Source of the DNA: Corbicula japonica
Taxonomy: Eukaryota > Mollusca > Bivalvia > Venerida > Cyrenidae
Length of the DNA stretch: 64,000 nucleotides
Direction of reading: 5' to 3'
Assembly (NCBI GenBank): GCA_038501625.1
Contig: JAZAYU010000005.1
Span: forward strand, 11,867,484 to 11,931,483
The position numbers and the translations under genes are program-made. This document shows, piece after piece, positions 1 to 12,299 of this stretch (position 1 is the stretch's first letter; the number at the start of each line of letters is the position of its first letter). Under the pieces are notes generated by a model. It did no database searches. It was not told the DNA's origin and worked only from the letters and a program-made list of their open reading frames with translations.

Positions 1-264
1 TAGTCACTTGTCAGAGATTTCAAGACCACAAAGTGACTTGTAGGTGATCAAGATATTAATTACACCAATTTTTTTGAGAAATTCTGTTTTAATTTACACC
101 TTATTTTTGTACGTCTTGGTAAGGATTTGTTGAGTTTTATCTTATTTAATCCTTATTTAAAATTGTTTTTAGTGTGTCCTGTTTTTCATTTATCTTTTTT
201 TTATTATGGTAGGGCTTTTATTCATCAATATTTATTTTTCATGATAATTATGAACTAAATATCT

Positions 265-775
265 GCCTCATAGATCAAAATACAGACATGAAAACCAGTA
301 TTGAAACTTAAGGTTTTGATTCGTCATTTTAGAGAGTGATCTCAGGTTCAACCAATCAGCTGCTTAAGACTGGAGACTGGTCTTCAATTCAGTTAAATGA
401 TCATCCTGTTGTTTTATTTATAAATATTTAATTTACATGCTAGTGGAATCAGCATCTGCCTCCTAGATCAAAATACTGACATGAAAAATCAGTCTTAAAA
501 CTTAAGGTTTTGATTGGTCATTTTAGAGAAAGATCTCAGATTCAACCAATCAGCTGCTTAAGATTTGGGACTGTTCTTCAATTCAGAATAAATGATCTTC
601 CTTTTTTAAACTAATACTCAATTTACATGCTAGTGGAAAAAACATCTCCTTGATCAGAACACTGACATGAAAACCAGTCTTAAAACACAAGCTTTTGATT
701 GGTCTCAGAGTGGTCTCAGATTCAACCAATCAGCTGCTTAATATTAGAGACAGCTCTTCAATTCAGTTTAATGAT
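265..775. repeat. Three tandem diverged MITE-B-type half units
   Basis: A unit of roughly 180 bp is repeated three times (about 265-410, 448-590 and 645-770). Each copy has a block reading 'agatcaaaatactgacatg', then 'ccaatcagctgcttaag' and 'gactggtcttcaattcag'. The second half resembles the arm of the hairpin MITE called MITE-B here. I see no coding potential. Confidence 0.6.
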
Positions 776-1023
776 CTATGGTTCAGATGGTCTTCCGTAC
801 TTTATAAAGACATGACTGATTATTTAGTAATAAAGCTGTGAATTTTTAAGAAAAGAAATAATTATTTCATTGGAAAGTCTGGGTGCAAACACTAAATAAG
901 CAAGCTAGAGAAAACTTAATTTCAATTTATCTCTCATTAAATTAATCAATTACTGTGATTCCAATTTAGCCCCAACTGCTTACACCCAAACTGTTCCAAC
1001 AACGTTAATGCTTAACTACTCAC

Positions 1024-1106
1024 CATTATTGTAATGCTTGAATCTTGCCATGTCCTGATCTCAATAAAGCATCCAATGTCCTGTGTTCTCCAGAGCTTTT
1101 TGTGAT
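1024..1106 (-). other. Exon-like segment, unassigned
   Basis: On the minus strand this 83-base segment lies between a 'tttttag' acceptor and a strong GTGAGT donor. One frame is open through it for 27 codons and includes LWRTQDIGC and TWQDSS. The other two frames contain stops. I do not recognise the product and cannot connect it to other exons by phase. It may be an exon of a gene or long non-coding RNA extending beyond the window. Confidence 0.25.
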
Positions 1107-2258
1107 CTAAAAAATTAAAACTTTGGCTATAATATAAACATTCATAGTGGAGAGATTTAATTGTCAAATATTTACATTTAAAAATATGATATGATCATTA
1201 TTCACTAAGCTTATTGGAAGGCTTTCTCCCTGTTAATACAGTGGGATTTATCCCATAACAATGTGTTTAAGTCCCCAACATTGCATTTCCTTACATTGAA
1301 ACATTGGGATTCAATTGTATCTGGAGTCCCAGATATTGTATAATGCTTCCATTAATTAAAGCAGTGGAAAAACATTGTATGGAGTCACGGACATTTCATA
1401 TGCTTCTTAAGATTTAACAACTCGCCAATATGCAATACCTTATTTTTACCGTATCTTTACTATCATTATTTTATTTAAAGACACAATAAAAAGGGTGAAA
1501 ACTGTTGATGTAAACTTACATGAATTGTAGTCGATAGCAGAAGCTGTCTTTGTTGCATTTTTAAACCCCGCAATTCCTCGCAACGTTAAAACCTCAAACT
1601 CACGAAAATAATATTCCGAACAAACATTCTCTTTATTGGCACGGTTAAGTCATAATACACTTTATGTTAGTAGATTCCTCCTCGGGAAAGAAAGCAAGCA
1701 CGGTAAAGTCTATGTTAGCAGTTTCCTCCTAAAAAAATCGCGGATCTCACCATCATTTAAAATCACCGGCTAATGTTTACAGTAGGCTTGCTAAACACAA
1801 ATTTAAGCCCATGTGGAACCCTGAACTTATAATCTAGACAATACTTACCATTACATTCTTATACCATAAACAAAGCTATTAGAGAATTATGCTTACATTC
1901 AATCCCCACATTGCTCTTCAGCTTTCCTCTTCATTCTTTATGTGCATCAAGGGAGGTAACTGTGCATCAAGTAACTGTTCATCAAGAGAACTAACTGTGT
2001 ATCAAGGGAATGTCCTACAACAAAAGTAAACATTTAACTATGCAACAAAACTATAAAAACAGATACGTTATCTTCTGAAATTTTTTTTTAATCAAATGTA
2101 AAGTAAGTTCTATTAAAAAAGTGTGTGTTTTTTTTTATAATCCAGTAATATTGTACCGTTAAAATTTACCATGTAAACAGCATTATTAATAGTTTGCAAC
2201 TTTGTCCATATCTGCTTACCTTGAAACTAATCTGGTTTCTTCAAAATGTCAGAAATCT

Positions 2259-2385
2259 TCTGGAAATACCGTAAAATATCCGAAGCTCGCAACTGAATAA
2301 AAATACAGCAAACCCAAATCTGCTGGATATACCATAAAATATCTGAAGATCGTAACCAAATAAAAATACAACAAACCATTCATGT
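2259..2385. repeat. Two-copy tandem repeat (about 63 bp)
   Basis: Two adjacent diverged copies share 'ctggaaataccgtaaaatat', a 'gaagctcgcaac' block and an 'aataaaaatacagcaaac' tail. The flanking 1.8-2.8 kb also contains several isolated minus-strand GTAAGC donor-like sites, but every short exon they would define has stops in all frames. Confidence 0.5.
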
Positions 2386-3221
2386 TCTTTCTGTTAGATA
2401 GAGCCTATTAGAAATATATGGTAGGAAACCAAACATGTGCTCAGTAAACATTTAACTATCATATACTTAAGCTTACATTTCATCCTATCCTTTTCTTCAG
2501 CTTAAGTTCTCCTTTCTTGTGCCAACAAATGTCTCTCTAAAACAAAAATGCAAACTCATGAACATGATGCATCTATTAAATTGTTCTGAACAGAATGTTT
2601 GAAACAAAAAACATGTCAACATGCCTGACTTTGATAATAAGCCAGCCTGAATCATTATGACAGACAATGCAGGATAATTACAATAAGGGAATTCTTTTTT
2701 AATCACTGTTAGTACTTGATCCTCCAGGCTCATGGTACATAAAAATTTGCAGTGTAAATTAAACCTTAACATAAAGACATACATACCAATAAAATATCCA
2801 CAATAAATCATTCTTTATCTGGATTAAAAAGCCGTACATAAAATACCGTACACTGCTTCCAAATTACCGAAAAAGTACCGTTTACACGACCCGGTTCAAC
2901 TCCAGAATGAAGTATTTCGTAAAGAAATCCACATCCAAAACTGAAGTTAAATACCATCAAAATACTTAAATATAACATTACTGTTTTGCAACAATTCCCC
3001 TTCAACTTTAATTCCTAATGATATAGTAAATGATGTGATTGAGATGTGTGTAAATGATGCAATGCATTGTGTTTGTGATTTGTTTATTTGTGAAGTTCAT
3101 TCCACATTTAAATAGAGTACATGCAAGATTGACTGAGTTATGACTGTCTTAATCTAGGATCAGGTTAAATATAGACATATTCATTGGTGGATACATTTTA
3201 CAAGACCATGTAATTCTTCCA

Positions 3222-3640
3222 AAACCCACTGCAGAGAAAACTGGTTTCAACCCAGACAAAAAGCATCATAACTTCTTCCAAAACCACCTCTTTAAATAAA
3301 ACTGGTTTCAATCCAAGCATATCATAGCATTCTTTTTCCACATCCTATCTCTGCTTTAGAGAAAACTGGTTTCAACCCAGGCATACAGTGTACTTTATCC
3401 ACAACTCATCTCTTCTATAGAGAAAACTGGTTTCAACCCAGGCATACAGTGTACTTTATCCACAACTCATCTCTAGAGAAAACTGGTTTCAACCCAGGCA
3501 TACAGCGTACTTTAACCACAACTAATCTCTTCTATAGAGAAAACTGGTTTCAACCCAGGCATACAGTGTACTCTATCCACAACTCATCCCTAGAGAAAAC
3601 TGGTTTCATCCCAGGCACATAGTGTACTTCATCTACAGTA
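3222..3640. repeat. Minisatellite, about 54-65 bp unit, 7 copies
   Basis: The block 'agaaaactggtttcaaccca' recurs seven times (near 3233, 3295, 3360, 3420, 3475, 3536 and 3592), followed by 'ggcatacagtgtactttatc'. Spacing is irregular, about 54 to 65 bp. No gene is visible here. Confidence 0.85.
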
Positions 3641-4371
3641 CATGTACAGTTAAACTAAGAATTTTCTGTTAAGGTGTACAATGATCAGTAATCAAGATGC
3701 ATGGTCAATATCATCAATGCCTCTGCTTATTGTAACAACAGAACTGTGTTTCTGAAATGTAATTTCTTAGTATCTTGGTTTACAGTTTGGTAGTTTATGC
3801 CTTAAAGTGGAAGAACTTCACAAATAAACTCGCTCAAAGATTGATAACAAATTTAATAATTTTCACCAAAACTTCTAGATTCATGAGCCACTGGAAAAAC
3901 CAGCTCACTCTAATTCAAGTCTGTATAGCTAAAACATTTTCATTTTTATTTAATATAAAATCTGTGAGCGACATTTTAAATAAAAAGTAACATGCAGCAA
4001 AACAATTAAATGACGTCATAACCTTAACAATAAAATACAACATTAAGTGTCCGACACAAAAACATCATGAAAATAAGACCATGGCAACTTAAAATAACAC
4101 CATTCAATTAATAAATAATCATAAGACCAAGTCAGTATCTAAGACGATTTTTATTTCAGACACTCTTGTTAAGAAGCATGCGAACAACAGTTTTTGTGAA
4201 TGAGTGTGTATGTGTTGATATGAAAATGTGTTTGAATCACTTCAAGTGTGTATATTTATCACTTCAAGGGGTAAAAGTCCATGGCACCAAGCGTACCATA
4301 TTGGACTTTGTTTCAGGGCATTTGAACAAGAACAATTCAACTTTGCAAACAGTGTTAGTTCAAGCTCTTAC

Positions 4372-4430
4372 CTCTGATCTTCATCCCAGGTCCCCCACCA
4401 GTCCACCTGCTCCAGTCTCCATTTCTCCAG
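4372..4430 (-). other. Exon-like segment, unassigned
   Basis: On the minus strand, 59 bases lie between a 'cctgtag' acceptor and a GTAAGAG donor. The frame starting at the first base is open and reads LEKWRLEQVDWWGTWDEDQ plus two bases. It is unusually rich in Trp and acidic residues. I do not recognise it, the acceptor is only moderate, and no neighbouring exon joins in phase, so it is a candidate only. Confidence 0.22.
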
Positions 4431-4535
4431 CTACAGGATGCCTGTACATGTTACACTTACCGCTTGTGTGTTATATCCTAATCTCAAGGCAGCAAAACTG
4501 CCCAAAATGCATATATTGATCTCAATGTTGTGCAC

Positions 4536-4884
4536 ATCTAGTAACTGACAACTTTGTTGCTGACATCACCAAGTAACTGACAACTCTAATATTTGACAAC
4601 ATCCAGTAACTGACAACTACCACTATTTGTCAACATATAGTAACTGACAACTTTGTTTCCGACATCACAAAGTAACCGACAACTCCCACTATTTGTCAGC
4701 ATCTATTAACTGACAAATTTGTTGCTGACATCACCAAGTCACTGACAACTCTCAACCTTTGTCAACATCGAGTAACTGACAACTGTGTTGCAAACATCAA
4801 CAAGTAATTGACATCTTCAAATATTTGCCAACATCTAGTAACTGACAACTTGTTGCCGACATCACCAAGTAACTGACAACTTCC
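4536..4884. repeat. Minisatellite built on AGTAACTGACAAC
   Basis: The core 'agtaactgacaact' recurs about nine times, in alternating short and long spacings that make a compound unit of about 75 bp with 'tttgttgctgacatcacc'. It is a diverged tandem array with no supported coding content. Confidence 0.8.
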
Positions 4885-5316
4885 AACATGCATATGCATA
4901 ACGAGCAATGATTTGCTTTTCCTTGTTAACAATGGACTGTGCTGCCTATCTAACAACAGTATGCCTTTATCTATACCAATGCTGGGTAATTTTACTAAGT
5001 TACTAGTGTAAAAGGATACAGTGATGAGGGTTCTGAAAGTTAAAGACATAGTATACACAGGATATCATCAAATTTCACAGTGTTTAAGGTTATGACGTCA
5101 TTTAGTTGGATAAGAAGACATTCTGGCATTTCAGCAGTTTAACAACGCCTAAGTTCTATTTATACATAAATGAGTATGATTATTAACTTTAAATCAACTG
5201 TCAAATTTGCTTAATGCCAGGATATCTTAATACCCCATGAAACAGGTTTTACTCACAGGACTTCTAATGGTCTTGCCTATCTTGAAGCAAGTCCTTCCAA
5301 TGAATAACACAACACT

Positions 5317-5474
5317 AAGTATGAATGTTCTCATACTAATACACAATTAAGTATGAATGTCCTCATACTAAGTCACAGTTAAGTATGAATGTCCTCATAC
5401 TAAGTCACAGTTAAGTATGAATGTCCTCATACTAAGTCACAGTTAAGTATGAATGTCCTCATACTAAGTCACAA
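5317..5474. repeat. Minisatellite, about 31 bp unit, 5 copies
   Basis: The unit 'aagtatgaatgtcctcatac' plus 'taagtcacagtt' is repeated five times with very little divergence, so the array is young. Each unit contains a small inverted repeat (GTATGA...TCATAC). There are no spacers of differing sequence, so this is not a CRISPR-type array. Confidence 0.9.
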
Positions 5475-5624
5475 GCACATGATGTGTGTTCTGGAATTCT
5501 GTGGTCCTGGATCTCGACACTTGAACTCTTCTAGGAAAATCTGCAAACATAAAAAAAACATTTTAAAACAGTCTTTTCCTTTACATTGAGCAGGTAAATG
5601 GTGTAAAGTATTAATTATTATATA

Positions 5625-5790
5625 TATAGATCCAGATCAACCAGCACATCCATGCCATTTGATCAAGATCTGCACTGTACACTTCTTTGGTACAAAATAA
5701 CCTAATAAATCAAAAAGAGAACAGTGCAGATCCTGATCTGATGGCATAGATGTGCCAGCTGATCTGGTTCTACATTGTTTGCCCACACCA
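5625..5790. repeat. MITE-A, internal part only
   Basis: It has the two mirrored arms typical of MITE-A ('agatccagatcaaccagcac' and 'gatgtgccagctgatctgg') with 'gatcaagatctgcactgt' between them. The TTAACCC termini are lost. Confidence 0.75.
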
Positions 5791-6122
5791 TAAATGTTAT
5801 AGTAAAATATTAAAATTTTTAAAGGTAAATTCTTAGGTCATATTAAGTTCCAGTTAAGTTACAATAAAATCCCCCATTGCGGTTTTGAAGATGAAGTGAG
5901 TGCAACATTTTACCAGAATGCCAGAAATTAAATAGAAGTTGCCATTTTTTGTTGCCACTGATGTAATTGTCAATGCAGATGAATATTCCAAGTGTTATGT
6001 TAAGACAAGAACTTTTAAAGTTTTAAGTACCATTAATTTTCATATTGAAGTCATTTGAAAGGGGCATCACTCATAAAGTAGTCAAATAAGAGTTATCATT
6101 CTTGTTGTCACAGATAGCATTT

Positions 6123-6354
6123 TTAACCCTTTACTCCATATATATGCATTTCATTGCAAGTGTGACCAGTGTAGATCCAGATCAGCCAATATATTTGTGG
6201 TCCAATCGGGATCTGCTCTGTTCCCTCACAAATAAATTAACAAATCAAAATACAAACAGTGCAGATCCTGACAGATGGCATGGAATTGCCAGCTGATATG
6301 GATCTACACTGTTTGCACATTAAATAAAATGTGTATATATGGAGTAATGGGTAA
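6123..6354. repeat. MITE-A, near full length
   Basis: It starts TTAACCCTTTACTCCATATA and ends in the inverted form 'tatatggagtaatgggtaa'. Inside are two mirrored hairpin halves (GTGTAGATCCAGATCAGCC and CAGCTGATATGGATCTACAC). This is one of more than twenty copies in the window. Confidence 0.85.
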
Positions 6355-6599
6355 AGTCATTTGAAAGGAGCATACCGGTAACTCAAAATAAGGTAAAATG
6401 ATTTGGTTAAAAAATGAGAAAACATACCCAAACTTCGAACATCAAAGTGCATCACCGTTCCCTCTTCTACATCATTGGTTGAAATATTGGTGGAAAGCCA
6501 GTCAAAAAAGCCATGCCTGAACAAACTTGTGTGTCCGAACCCAAGCATAACTGAAAATGTTGAAAAACAAAATTTACAGAAGTTGTTTAAAAATATGTG

Positions 6600-8015
6600 G
6601 ATTATGGTGTGAGACATTTAAAATAATGTCTTCATTGAAATCAAAATAAATATGAATGTCCTTCACTATGACCTACTTTATTTTTGACATAAGTTGAAAA
6701 AACTGGTTACTGGGAAATAAATACTGCAGGATCTTGAAATTAATTTTGAAGTCATTTAATCAGTTAAAAGAAAATGTTAATGAGAAATGTTGATATGTTA
6801 ACTTTTTTTCAAGTATCAAAGAGGCACTACTATGTAACAAATGCTGTCAAGAGTTATCAACCAGGACAGTTTAGATGTAATTTGTTGAGAAATTTCTGCA
6901 AGATTTCAACTTAATAATTTTTTAAAGTAATTGATGAATTTTAAATTTCAACAATTTGTTGATGAACTTATATGTCATTCTTTGTTGTTGTTGTTTTCCA
7001 ATCTATCTTTAAAAAGGCCAAATTGCCTATTAAAGTATTTTTGGAAAAGAATGTGGACTTGAAAGAAATTTGCATGGTGTTGGGAAGTAGGAAATTAATA
7101 ATAATGCTATTGAATTTATTACATAATAGTAAGAAGAAAGTGGGGAGTAACTTTCAGGAAATTTATGAAGAAGTTATTGTGCAGAATATGACAAATTTTC
7201 ATCCTGAAAATAAAAAAAATCTTAACAACGTCCGTGGTAGGACTATCTTTGAAGAAGTTGATAAAAATTTCTTGGGCTATCCGAGTTTACAAAGACTAGT
7301 AAAAGGTGTAAGCAGCACACGGGTAGGTGGCATTATGCCTACCAGTACCAGTGGCAGTGACCCATTTATTTATTTCAAGTAACGTTATCAAAAAAAAGGC
7401 GGCAGCCGAGTGAACGAATGTTGGGATGTTAATTGCTTTTTATAATAAATTTGATCGAATTTTAAGACAAAAATCGCGTCTATATTAAAAAAATTGTTTA
7501 CACTTTTAACCCATGAAAATCTGTTGCAACATAACGTTTTTTTTTCCTGTAAACACGTCATAAGCAATTAAACTTTCAACTCTTATGTGTTTCCAATTAA
7601 AATGCCGCAACAATTGCATAATTTTGTTTTCAATATTTGCAAATAAATCAAAAATTGCTACCTTTTAAATCTTTCGCGGCTTCAGAACTTCTTCCGAGCT
7701 TGCATCAGCAGCAGACGACCAACTGGTCCGAACTGGAATTCTCAGGAAGCACCTGTCAAAGTGTGGATTATTTTAATTATAGAACACGATGTATATTTCA
7801 TTCATTGACATATTGGCGGGAAATGTAACGTGTTTTACTGTAAACGAAACAATAATTTCCAAAGAATCCCGGTCAAATGAAAACACTGAAAAATGCGTCG
7901 ATATCAAACATCGCATCGGTGAGCAGGCTGAATCTTGCTACTGTTTAAAGGCTTTGCAACACACTGAGATATTTTAGTTCGTCTCATACTGACCACTTTC
8001 TAAGCTTGATTATCG
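6600..8015. other. Intergenic, no supported gene
   Basis: AT-rich DNA. The longest open frame, 6972-7382 (+), would encode 136 residues with no recognised motif and no gene structure around it. A minus-strand exon-like block ends at 7662 with a GTAGCA donor; its longest frame stops just before the donor, so it could at most be untranslated leader. Confidence 0.4.
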
Positions 8016-8029
8016 CTAGTCACAGCAAG

Positions 8030-8230
8030 GAGGAATTTCCACATGAACGAATGACCGCAGGGCGAATCCAGAGGTAGTTGAGTGAGTTCGCTCAAACCCA
8101 CAATCAGTTGGCCAGCAATTTTTAATGTTCATATTAATTTTTGCCAAACAAATTTGAAAGTTATATGAAGCCACCATAAGAATGCCCCAAACTCCCCTTT
8201 CTGGAAATCTTGCATCCGACGATGTGACCA
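8030..8230 (-). repeat. Dispersed repeat fragment
   Basis: The minus strand carries 'tcggatgcaagatttccaga' followed by a GGGGAGTTTGGGGC-like block. Related blocks occur at about 16873-16975 (+) and 41445-41510 (+), each starting near 'gatgcaagattt'. A short open frame here reflects the repeat, not a gene. Confidence 0.45.
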
Positions 8231-8377
8231 TATGACCCGGCTGTTTAAGAAGAGCTTTCATTTTGATTGTTGGAGCACACATTCATTTAACCCGCTTTGA
8301 AAGATGATGACCACCCTACCAAACGCATGGAAGCTAGCAATTTTCTACAGGTTGTCCTATCGTCTCATCCCCGCCTC

Positions 8378-8710
8378 CCCCCCCCCCCCCCCCCCCCCCA
8401 ACAAAAAAAACAACAACAAAAAAAACAGCATTAAAATCTGGTTTATTCACGCGTGCTTGTAGTTATCTACATGACTGGTTTAGGCGCTATGATAATCATC
8501 AAGCACCATGTTCAGAAAGAAGTCTGACGGCGAGATCGAGACAGGATATTTAATGTGACTGTGTAATACAAGAAAGGGACTGGTTATCGTATTTTCCGCA
8601 GCTGATTTAAACATTTACTGCCTATCGTCCGAATTAAACACTTCTCATTTATCTACCATCCCCCCCCCCCCACACACACACACGTCCCCCCGCCCACGCC
8701 CCCCCCCCCT
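8378..8710. repeat. Poly-C and C-rich low-complexity tracts
   Basis: An uninterrupted C run of about 22 bases lies near 8378-8399, followed by an A-rich run. A second C-rich stretch with a short CA repeat lies at about 8660-8710. Such tracts are prone to length error in assembly. Confidence 0.9.
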
Positions 8711-8802
8711 CCTCGACTACGGACGATGCGTAGGCGTTGTAGGTGGACGCTGACATAAATAGATTAATGGTCCAAAATTATAAAAATTAGGGTAGATACC
8801 AG

Positions 8803-8932
8803 ATTTAAATCTCGAGCATCTGACTGGCAGAAATGTTGATTTTTCTTGTTAATATACTTGTCTCCTTTTCAGCCTATCAGATGCTTAACAATTGAGACTG
8901 GTCTCCAATCTCTGTTTTATAATATTGGACAC
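8803..8932. repeat. MITE-B, diverged
   Basis: It contains 'aaatctcgagcatctgactg' and, inverted, 'cagatgcttaacaattgaga' with 'gactggtctccaatctctgt'. These are the two arms of the MITE-B hairpin with a longer, diverged centre. Confidence 0.6.
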
Positions 8933-8984
8933 AAATCTCTACCGTAGCAAGTAAACTCGAAGTAGGGCGTTTATCATAGCGGGC

Positions 8985-9118
8985 CTGGACGGGGTTGGGA
9001 TGGTGTAAGGTGCCTTTTACAAACAAAATCCATGACCGATATAACATAAACAACAGTCAAGGATTAAGGTTGTAAACAGTAAAAGGCATCCCGCGCCATC
9101 TCAAGACCGTCCCGGCCC
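8985..9118. repeat. Inverted-repeat element
   Basis: The left end 'cgggcctggacggggttggg' is mirrored by 'atctcaagaccgtcccggcc' at the right, with 'aaggtgccttttac' mirrored by 'gtaaaaggcat'. The arms are about 40 bp and imperfect. A related diverged block lies at about 9395-9450. Confidence 0.5.
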
Positions 9119-9709
9119 TCTAAAGTTTATGGAAAAAATTAACGACTAAGAATAGTATTAGATTTGTTTATCCCAAGTTTCAAAACAAACAAGACGCGTT
9201 TCGAACTCCGCCAAATTTAAATAAACCTTGGTTCAGGGGACAAACTGAACAGCCTTTCGTGCTGATTTCTTTGCTTTATCTAGCCCACAACCAATGCTTC
9301 GCACCCTCATGGAACCGATCAAAGCGAGTAAAGCAAAATAAAAAGGCAATTACACCAACAGACAGCGACGCCGACCCTAAACCCCTCCTCCACACCGGCC
9401 ATAACCCTCAAACCTGGCATGGTTCGAGGAAAGATGGTGTAGGGTGTTTTCTTGATATCACTATATGTCATCGACAAATACTCTTACTAGCCATCGATGA
9501 AGGGTCTAGAGGGAACCACACCGAGTCACCATCCCCACACCATCCCAGTTATACGGACGGACAGACATACTAGCATTATTTAGCAAAAATAAACTGGGTT
9601 TGATTCGCAATCCGACACATAATGCACATCTTCAATGACAATAATTGTTCTCCGAGCGGGAGTGGGGGTAGGGAGGGTGCCGAACCGGGCCTGCGAACAG
9701 AGTGTGCAG

Positions 9710-10511
9710 GGGGGGGGGGGGGGGGGGGTCTCAGATTATCAATTTAACATTAAAGCTTCCGATATAATTATCTTTGCATTTTCAAGTTTTTACAGATATT
9801 TTTTCAAATATGTTATTTTCTGCATGCATAAAAAGATAACCAAAACATGCAATAACTTACGGAGAATGAAAGCGTGCGACCTGGTCAAAGCACAGGACTA
9901 ATTTCTTCGCAGTTATTGCGTGTCCGTGTTAAATTTTGGTCGCCCAGTTTCCGCTCATCTTCGTTTAAGGATATAAACACCACATTTCTTTTTCAGTTCG
10001 GCAAGATAATTGTTGTTTTCTGGAAATATTTGTCTTCTTTGCTACTAAAACACCAAAATGGCAGTCGGGCTTTTAAGGGCGCAAAATTCGTGCAATTTTG
10101 ACAGCTTTAGCAAAACCCCGCGAACAACGCCCGCGGACATTTTAAAATCATACAGCTCGTGCACATTTGACAAATTCTAAGCCAGACCATGCCCCTTTGC
10201 TAATGTGAGAGCAATTATAACACATTGTTTGATTGCTGAACGTCGAACCAGCTTTGGATTGGTTATTCGATATTTGATTGACAACACACCTAGACGTTCG
10301 ATTCGCTAAAATTAAAAAGAATGTTTTAGCCTATTTGATTTATTGTTGTATAATCATACACACTTAATTGTACTCATTCAATTGACCGTCAGTCAAAATG
10401 ACCGATGTCTGTAAGAAAACAATATGCGGAACAGATTATAGTCAAGTGCGGATCAAGAGGCCGTCTGTTTACCGGGGGAGGAGATTGGGTTTGGGGGGGG
10501 GGGGGGGGGGA
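9710..10511. repeat. Two poly-G tracts in otherwise non-coding DNA
   Basis: G runs of about 19-20 bases occur at about 9710-9728 and 10492-10511. The DNA between and around them (9120-11000) has only short open frames with no recognised motif, and I see no gene. Confidence 0.7.
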
Positions 10512-11002
10512 GTCGCACAGTTTGTAGATCCCTTTCACAAAAAAGAGGAGGATCGGGAGAAATGACTGTAGCACCTATGGCGTAACCTCTTCGATCTTGT
10601 GTCCATGTTTGAGCTATTTATTTGAAATATTTAGTACTAAGGTAAATAGTTTGTAAACCTGGGTATATGGTAGATTGAGATCTGAATGGGTTAAATTTTG
10701 GAGAGCTACGAATGTCCTCGAGTTACGCGTTTCTTTGTAAAAGTTAAAACTGGTATGTGTGTATTTTGTCATAACAGTGCGTATATTTAAATCTGTCACA
10801 CAGACTAGAGATACATGAAAAAAGCTCAGTCCCATCCTCAAGCTCCACAAGGTTTAAACATGTGAAAGATACGTCACATGCTCTATCGGGGTTGATATCA
10901 ATTCTAGGCCCATTCTGACCGTCGTTTTATCTCATGCACACAGGCTCCTGGTTAATAGTTTCTTAAGCCTTGAAATACGTAAGGCTCAAACTCGCAAACC
11001 TG

Positions 11003-11630
11003 GGCCCAAGATCATAAAACTAAGTTTGTAGACCAGTCTCAAATCTCAAGATTCTGACTGGCTGAAATGTAGCACAACTATTTGTGCGCGACATGGACTT
11101 TTCTATATATGTGATTATCTTCCTTCGCGCACAACCCAGTTACTATTCAATCAATGCGGAAATTTTTCCTTCTATTTCTATATGCCGCCGATCGGAATTT
11201 GATCGCAACTTTGGCGGCTCCATAAAGCATCTTAAACCATATGTATCTTTAAAAAATTTACATACCTGAAAAGCCACATTCAAGTAGAATCAATATATGT
11301 AATCCTTTATAAACAACGGTTTCGTTTTTTATGCAAAACTCTTTTAAACCTCCACCCATGTCAACAAATTTCGATTTCCGCGCTTAAAGTTTACCTGACT
11401 CACGATTATCGATAAATAACAGAATTTAAATCGGGTCGATTTCCACCACAGTTTTGATCGTAACTGCTTGAGACGTAAAGGACAGACATCTGTAAAAAGT
11501 CAGTATGATAATGGGTCTGTGCTTGCAGTCGAATTATTGAAACTAGCTGAAATGTAGACTTGCAGCCAATCACATGCTTGATATTTGAGACTGGTCTCCA
11601 GCTTTGGTTTAATGATCTTGGGCCTTGTTA
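11003..11630. repeat. MITE-B split by a 418-bp dispersed repeat
   Basis: The left arm 11003-11073 (CCCAAGATCATAAAACTAAG ... GACTGGCTGAAATGTAG) and right arm 11526-11630 (AGCCAATCACATGCTTGATA ... TTTAATGATCTTGGGCC) are the two halves of a MITE-B hairpin. They are separated by the repeat at 11074-11491 plus about 35 bp. Confidence 0.6.
11074..11491. repeat. Dispersed repeat, second copy at 62578-63001
   Basis: It starts ACAACTATTTGTGCGCGACA and ends GAGACGTAAAGGACAGACAT. A closely similar copy of about 424 bp lies in the same orientation at 62578-63001. Near the start is an inverted repeat (GTGCGCGACA...GAC and GTCCTTCGCGCAC-like) around TATATATG. Both copies have a short open frame containing NFGGSIKHLKPYVSLK, but I see no gene structure. 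Confidence 0.8.
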
Positions 11631-11807
11631 CGGCTTGGATTTAACATTATGAGTCTCTGGTGGGAATTTCTCATCACAAGCCTGGCATGATTGGGATTTT
11701 TTAACGAAAGAAGTGCACAAACTAGCGCATAATTACTTTTTACAGACAAAAAACTTGTTTTGTTTTTCGCCACTATCTCAATGCCAGGCCTATGCCGTGT
11801 ATCTACC

Positions 11808-12043
11808 TTAACCCTTCACCCCACAGCCTTTATCATACGTGAGAACAGTTCAGTTCCAGATCAGCCAGCACATCAATGTCGTCTGATCAGGATCTAAACT
11901 GTTCGTTTTTTATTGATTACATTATTTCTGACCAAGAGGCAACAATTTTAGATCCAAATCATATGGCACATATGTGCCATCTTATCTGGATCTAAACTGG
12001 TCACCCATGTGATCAAATGTGTTTATATGGAGTAAAGTGTTAA
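11808..12043. repeat. MITE-A, near full length
   Basis: It starts TTAACCCTTCACCCCA and ends TATGGAGTAAAGTGTTAA, with two mirrored internal halves (TTCCAGATCAGCCAGCAC; CATCTTATCTGGATCTAAAC). Confidence 0.85.
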
Positions 12044-12299
12044 AATGAATCAAGGTAATTAATTAGCATGCAAAGTTACATTCTATACCGAGCATCCACA
12101 GCATGTGCGCTCAAGCCAAGTACAAAAGTTATAACAAAACAACAATAATAACAAAACAACACTTATTAGCACCTCAGCATTATAGAACAATGATATTATT
12201 ATAAAGGTTTCTGGATTTCAGCGACAAAAACAACGTCGAAAATGGACGATTTAATTTTTAGCATTGGGCAAAACTTAGCAGACAGTTTTATGGAGTATT

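Larger units (their letters stand above)
5464..6550 (-). other. Possible two-exon transcript, product unknown
   Basis: On the minus strand, 6550-6428 is a 123-base exon-like block between a 'tttcag' acceptor and a GTATGT donor. Only one frame is open, starting MLGFGHTSLFRHGFFDWL. A second block starts at 5540 after a 'ttgcag' acceptor. Joining the two preserves phase and continues to a TAG at 5466-5464, giving about 65 residues in all. The product matches nothing I know. A possible upstream untranslated exon ends at 7662 (GTAGCA donor). Splice signals and the single open frame support it; the lack of a recognised family argues for caution, and it may be a non-coding RNA. Confidence 0.28.

Noticed and set aside
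5317..5474. Regular 31-bp repeats that could suggest a CRISPR array
   Set aside because: Units are contiguous and identical with no unique spacers, and the genome is eukaryotic. It is a minisatellite.
6972..7382. 136-codon open frame (+) starting at ATG
   Set aside because: No recognised domain, no splice or promoter context, and AT-biased composition like its surroundings. It is the longest unexplained frame but not enough to call a gene.
9259..9573. 104-codon open frame (+)
   Set aside because: It starts at a non-ATG codon and runs through a dispersed repeat (HTGHNPQTWHGSRKDGVG region related to 8985-9118).
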